A stretch of 10,607 nucleotides of DNA from Alphaproteobacteria bacterium (GTDB lineage Bacteria > Pseudomonadota > Alphaproteobacteria > Micropepsales > Micropepsaceae): positions 5,596 through 16,202 of the forward strand of contig DMER01000152.1 in assembly GCA_003451645.1 (NCBI GenBank), read 5' to 3'. Shown one piece after another: positions 8,610-10,607 of the stretch. Numbering within the stretch: the stretch's first letter is position 1; every line of letters begins with the position of its first letter. Both the position numbers and the translations under genes were made by a program. The notes beneath the pieces are model-generated. The model worked only from the letters and a program-made list of their open reading frames with translations, had not been told where the DNA came from and did no database searches.

Positions 8610-8834
8610 ATGCGTACTGCCGACGTCAAAACTGACATCACGGGCAAGGTCTGGAAGATCGAGGCCGCCCCCGGCGATCAGCTCACGGAGGATCAGCCGA
8701 TCGTGATCCTGGAGAGCATGAAAATGGAGATCCCCGTCACGGCGCCGGTCGACTGCCGGGTGGTGGAGATCCTTGTGGCGGAAGGCGACGCGGTCACGGA
8801 AGGCGACATCATCGCGCGGATCGTGGCGGTGTGA
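8610..8834 (+). CDS. biotin carboxyl carrier protein, single-domain
   Basis: A 74-residue protein consisting of almost nothing but a biotinyl domain. The biotin lysine is Lys38 in ESMKM, followed by EIPVTAP and the closing half AEGDAVTEGDIIARI. It carries the carboxybiotin between a biotin carboxylase and the carboxyltransferase encoded just upstream (12-base gap). I chose the ATG at 8610 because GAGGA at 8596-8600 gives proper spacing; a TTG at 8601 would sit directly against that site. Free-standing small carriers of this kind are known in acyl-CoA carboxylases and in sodium-pumping decarboxylases. The gene ends eight bases from the convergent vapC stop. Confidence 0.92.
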   Translation: MRTADVKTDITGKVWKIEAAPGDQLTEDQPIVILESMKMEIPVTAPVDCRVVEILVAEGDAVTEGDIIARIVAV

Positions 8835-8842
8835 GGGGGGCG

Positions 8843-9244
8843 TTAGAGGGCGAGGATTGCCCCAAGGTAGACTGGATGCGCACGCGCAACTTGCGCAAAG
8901 GCTGTGTCTGCGGTGACGAGCTGCGTTCGTTCCGACAGGGCCGCGGCCAGGTAAAGACAGTCATATGCCGTTTGACCGAGATCGAGCGCAATCGCTTGCG
9001 CAACCAAAGCCAAAGGCCTTGTTTGTAGCGATCTGATTGGTGCCGCATCGATTGCAGCAAGAGCTGCGCGTGCATCTTGAGCAGTAATTTGCCCGCGCCG
9101 CGCTTTCACCCACAAAACATTCGCGCACTCAATCCAGAGCAAATCCGGCGCCGCCAATTCATGGCGAGTTAGCAGCGCAATTGCAGCTTCGGACTCGTCT
9201 TCGTCAAGCACCCACTTTAGAGCCACGCTCGCATCGACTATCAT
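8843..9244 (-). CDS. vapC: PIN-domain ribonuclease toxin VapC
   Basis: A 133-residue PIN-domain protein, expected to be the RNase toxin of a type II toxin-antitoxin pair. The four acidic active-site positions are all present: Asp4 (MIVDAS), Glu39 (WIECAN), Asp95 (AYDCLYLAAA) and Asp113 (VTADTAF). It is probably active because no catalytic residue is missing. The start ATG overlaps the antitoxin stop (ATGA, 9241-9244), the usual coupled VapBC arrangement. It runs opposite to the carboxylase operon and stops eight bases from it. Base composition looks somewhat less GC-rich than the neighbours, which fits acquisition by transfer (impression, not calculated). Confidence 0.92.
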   Translation of the reverse strand: MIVDASVALKWVLDEDESEAAIALLTRHELAAPDLLWIECANVLWVKARRGQITAQDARAALAAIDAAPIRSLQTRPLALVAQAIALDLGQTAYDCLYLAAALSERTQLVTADTAFAQVARAHPVYLGAILAL

Positions 9245-9501
9245 GATTTGCGCCGAAGAGAGCGTCCATCATCACGATTACGATCCGCCCGCAAATCGTC
9301 GAGACCCGAGGGTCCTTTGCGGCGGCCAATTTGGGCGCGCACCTCGTTCAGTCGTGCGACAGCCGCAGCCCTGCCGAGCCCCGTCGCCAGTGCCAACGCC
9401 CGGCGTGCCTCCTCTTCCAATGAGGAACCAGCCTGCTTCGCACGTTGGCGCAGCGCATCCACAATGGCGGGATCAAGGTTTCGGATTAGAATCTGTGCCA
9501 T
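9241..9501 (-). CDS. vapB: ribbon-helix-helix antitoxin VapB (FitA-like)
   Basis: An 86-residue antitoxin. The N-terminal half, AQILIRNLDPAIVDALRQRA followed by AGSSLEEEARRAL, is a FitA/Arc-type ribbon-helix-helix DNA-binding domain: a short beta strand, then two helices. The charged C-terminal tail, DDLRADRNRDDGRS, resembles the segment that wraps the VapC active site in FitA/VapB antitoxins. It should neutralise VapC and repress its own promoter. A perfect palindrome lies 20-31 bases upstream of the ATG. No Shine-Dalgarno is visible just before the start on the minus strand, so translation may be leaderless. Confidence 0.9.
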   Translation of the reverse strand: MAQILIRNLDPAIVDALRQRAKQAGSSLEEEARRALALATGLGRAAAVARLNEVRAQIGRRKGPSGLDDLRADRNRDDGRSLRRKS

Positions 9502-9507
9502 GATTGG

Positions 9508-9536
9508 AGATTACACCGCAAACGATATCGTTGCAA
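9508..9536 (-). promoter_or_regulatory. possible vapBC promoter
   Basis: Reading the minus strand, TTGCAA (9536-9531) and TAATCT (9513-9508) are separated by 17 bases and could be -35 and -10 boxes. The -10 box ends six bases before the vapB ATG, so transcription would begin at or next to the start codon. Matches to consensus are moderate to weak, and the call rests mainly on position and overlap with the palindrome. Confidence 0.35.
9521..9532. promoter_or_regulatory. perfect 12-bp palindrome AACGATATCGTT, candidate VapB operator
   Basis: AACGATATCGTT is its own reverse complement and lies between the proposed -35 and -10 boxes of vapBC. A slightly offset GCAA (9518-9521) and TTGC (9531-9534) extend the symmetry. 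Ribbon-helix-helix antitoxins typically bind inverted repeats in their own promoter, so this is the likely VapBC autoregulatory site. Confidence 0.55.
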
Positions 9537-9561
9537 TCAGTATCGCTCGGGTGTGGTTGTC

Positions 9562-9587
9562 TGTCACAAACGCCGCCCCCGTGCGTC
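9562..9587 (+). promoter_or_regulatory. predicted ECF41-type sigma promoter
   Basis: TGTCACA (9562-9568) and CGTC (9584-9587) are separated by 15 bases. These are the -35 and -10 elements known for ECF41-group sigma factors. The start of an ECF-like sigma gene lies two genes downstream in the same direction. Transcription would begin around 9592-9596, giving a leader of about 20 bases that contains the GGAGG (9602-9606) of the first gene. Confidence 0.65.
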
Positions 9588-9613
9588 ATAGGGGTGAAGA
9601 CGGAGGATCAGCG

Positions 9614-10000
9614 ATGCGGTGGGTGGCGGTGATTTTGGCGGCGGTGTTTCTGGGCAATGGGGCTTTCATGCTGGTGAGCCCGAAGGACTGGTTTGCGGCC
9701 ATCCCTGGCGTGGCCGAAACCGGCCCTTACAACAGCCATTTGGTGCGCGATGTGGGGATTGCCTATGGGGTTGCGGGCCTCGCCACCCTTTGGGGCGCCT
9801 TTGGCGGCGGCTGGCGCTGCTATGCCCTGGCCTTGGCGTTCATTGGCGCGCATGCGGTCCTGCATGTGATCGAGACGCTCAGCGGGCATGCGCATGCGGC
9901 CCATCACGGCCCAACCCTGTTGAACGATGTGGCCGGTATCTACGTGCCTGCGGCGGGGCTATTGTGGCTGACCATCCGTGCGCGGCAGATGAACCCCTAA
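9614..10000 (+). CDS. small four-helix membrane protein of unknown function, with histidine cluster
   Basis: A 128-residue protein I do not recognise. Four hydrophobic segments are visible at about residues 4-21, 47-63, 70-89 and 103-121, so it is probably an inner-membrane protein. Between helices 3 and 4 is a histidine-rich stretch: His80, His84, Glu87, His92, His94, His97 and His98. The first two histidines and the glutamate are spaced as HxxxHxxE on a helix, which could bind a metal or heme (inference). The start ATG has GGAGG seven bases upstream; the frame stays open far upstream, but that part lies antisense to vapB and is not coding. It is the first gene behind the ECF41-type promoter and is followed after 15 bases by the AhpD-like gene, pointing to a shared redox or stress role. 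Confidence 0.8.
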   Translation: MRWVAVILAAVFLGNGAFMLVSPKDWFAAIPGVAETGPYNSHLVRDVGIAYGVAGLATLWGAFGGGWRCYALALAFIGAHAVLHVIETLSGHAHAAHHGPTLLNDVAGIYVPAAGLLWLTIRARQMNP

Positions 10001-10015
10001 CGGAGGAGTTATCCG

Positions 10016-10549
10016 ATGCTCAAAGCCATCCTGACACGGATGATTGCGGCAGGCGAACGCGATCTGGGCGTGCCCGCCCCTTTCGCCTATTTCCTGCGCG
10101 ATGTGGCGCCGAACAGGCTGATGCGGTTCTCGTTCATCAAGTGGGTGGAGGGGACGCGGCGCGTCACGCCTGCCGATGTCTATCACGCCAGCGGCCTGGG
10201 CAGTGCCATGGCGGAGGATTGCGGGCCATGCATGCAGATCCATGTGAACCTGGCACTCAGGGACGGCATGGCGCCTGATCTGCTGCTGGCCCTGACCCGA
10301 CGGCGGCTGGACGGTCTGCCGGGCGATATCGTCCAAGCGTTTCTGTTTGGGTATCAGGTGTCATCGGGCGAGGATGCGAGCGACGCCCGCGAGGCCATCC
10401 GCGCGCGCTGGGGCGACAAGGGCCTGACGGAGCTTGCCTTTGCGGTCGCCGTAGCGCGGTTTTATCCGGGGCTCAAGCGCGGCTTGGGCTTTGCGGAGCA
10501 TTGCGAGCGGCCGTCCGTTCCCGGAGCAACCGCGGACTTGGCGGCCTGA
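10016..10549 (+). CDS. AhpD-like / carboxymuconolactone decarboxylase family protein
   Basis: A 177-residue, probably cytosolic, all-helical protein. The diagnostic segment is AEDCGPCMQIHVNLAL, with a CxxC pair (Cys69, Cys72) and His76 four residues after the second cysteine, the spacing found in AhpD-like peroxidase partners. The following helices (DGMAPDLLLALTRRRLDGLPGDIVQAFLFG) fit the carboxymuconolactone decarboxylase fold. A redox-active thiol role is therefore more likely than true decarboxylation. GGAGGAG (10002-10008) precedes the ATG. The gene sits directly before an ECF-like sigma gene, a linkage known for ECF41 systems. The physiological substrate is unknown. Confidence 0.82.
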   Translation: MLKAILTRMIAAGERDLGVPAPFAYFLRDVAPNRLMRFSFIKWVEGTRRVTPADVYHASGLGSAMAEDCGPCMQIHVNLALRDGMAPDLLLALTRRRLDGLPGDIVQAFLFGYQVSSGEDASDAREAIRARWGDKGLTELAFAVAVARFYPGLKRGLGFAEHCERPSVPGATADLAA

Positions 10550-10550
10550 A

Positions 10551-10607
10551 ATGGAGGCGGCAGCACAGACATTCGAGCAGGAGCGCCCGCGGCTGATGGG
10601 CCTGGCC
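10551..10607 (+). CDS. ECF sigma factor, probably ECF41/SigJ type, 3' part outside window
   Basis: Only 19 codons are visible, ending in FEQERPRLMGLA. This matches the opening of sigma region 2 in SigJ/ECF41 proteins, commonly F-x-x-x-RPRL-x-x-x-AYRMLGS. The ATG follows the AhpD-like stop by one base, so the two are coupled. ECF41 factors carry a fused C-terminal SnoaL-like domain that controls activity in place of a separate anti-sigma factor; that part would lie to the right of the window. The assignment rests on a short sequence, but it is supported by the CxxC neighbour and by the TGTCACA/CGTC promoter in front of the operon. Confidence 0.65.
   Translation, partial: MEAAAQTFEQERPRLMGLA

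Noticed and set aside
9248..9613. Upstream extension of the membrane protein reading frame, giving 250 residues
   Set aside because: It runs antisense through vapB, reads as arginine- and serine-rich low-information sequence, and a good GGAGG site plus hydrophobic start point to the ATG at 9614.

Overview
The window reads as a GC-rich alphaproteobacterial chromosome, probably from the Rhizobiales or a relative. The main reason is a complete aapJQMP-type general L-amino-acid ABC transporter next to a divergent metC-like gene, together with an SseA-type sulfurtransferase. This placement is inference from gene content; there is no rRNA or other phylogenetic marker here. I see no tRNA, rRNA, insertion sequence, CRISPR array or origin.

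Layout from left to right. (1) A 5'-truncated sseA (1-788, +) overlaps a GNAT acetyltransferase gene (788-1345, +) at a TGATG junction. (2) The aap operon lies on the minus strand: aapJ (5452-4427), aapQ (4386-3232), aapM (3235-2150) and aapP (2153-1422). The last two junctions are ATGA overlaps. (3) A divergent intergenic region (5453-5558) holds a 15-bp imperfect palindrome and two copies of ACCGGTGCA spaced 21 bp apart. (4) A tightly packed plus-strand operon follows: metC-like (5559-6734), hisI (6731-7078), an acyl-CoA carboxylase carboxyltransferase subunit (7068-8597) and a tiny biotin carrier protein (8610-8834). The first three genes overlap. No biotin carboxylase is present in the window. 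(5) A convergent vapBC toxin-antitoxin pair lies on the minus strand (9501-8843), with a perfect 12-bp palindrome just upstream. (6) At the right edge is a second plus-strand operon: a four-helix membrane protein of unknown function (9614-10000), an AhpD-like/carboxymuconolactone decarboxylase-fold protein with a CxxC motif (10016-10549), and the first 19 codons of what looks like an ECF sigma factor of the SigJ/ECF41 type (10551-10607, cut by the window end).

The most interesting part is region 6. ECF41 sigma factors are known to sit beside carboxymuconolactone decarboxylase-like genes and to recognise promoters with TGTCACA at -35 and CGTC at -10. Exactly TGTCACA-15 nt-CGTC lies just upstream of the unknown membrane protein gene. 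The membrane protein, the CxxC protein and the sigma factor therefore probably form one self-activating redox or stress unit, of which the histidine-rich membrane protein is an undescribed part. The second notable item is the mixed operon in region 4, which couples methionine metabolism, histidine biosynthesis and an orphan biotin-dependent carboxylase lacking its biotin carboxylase.
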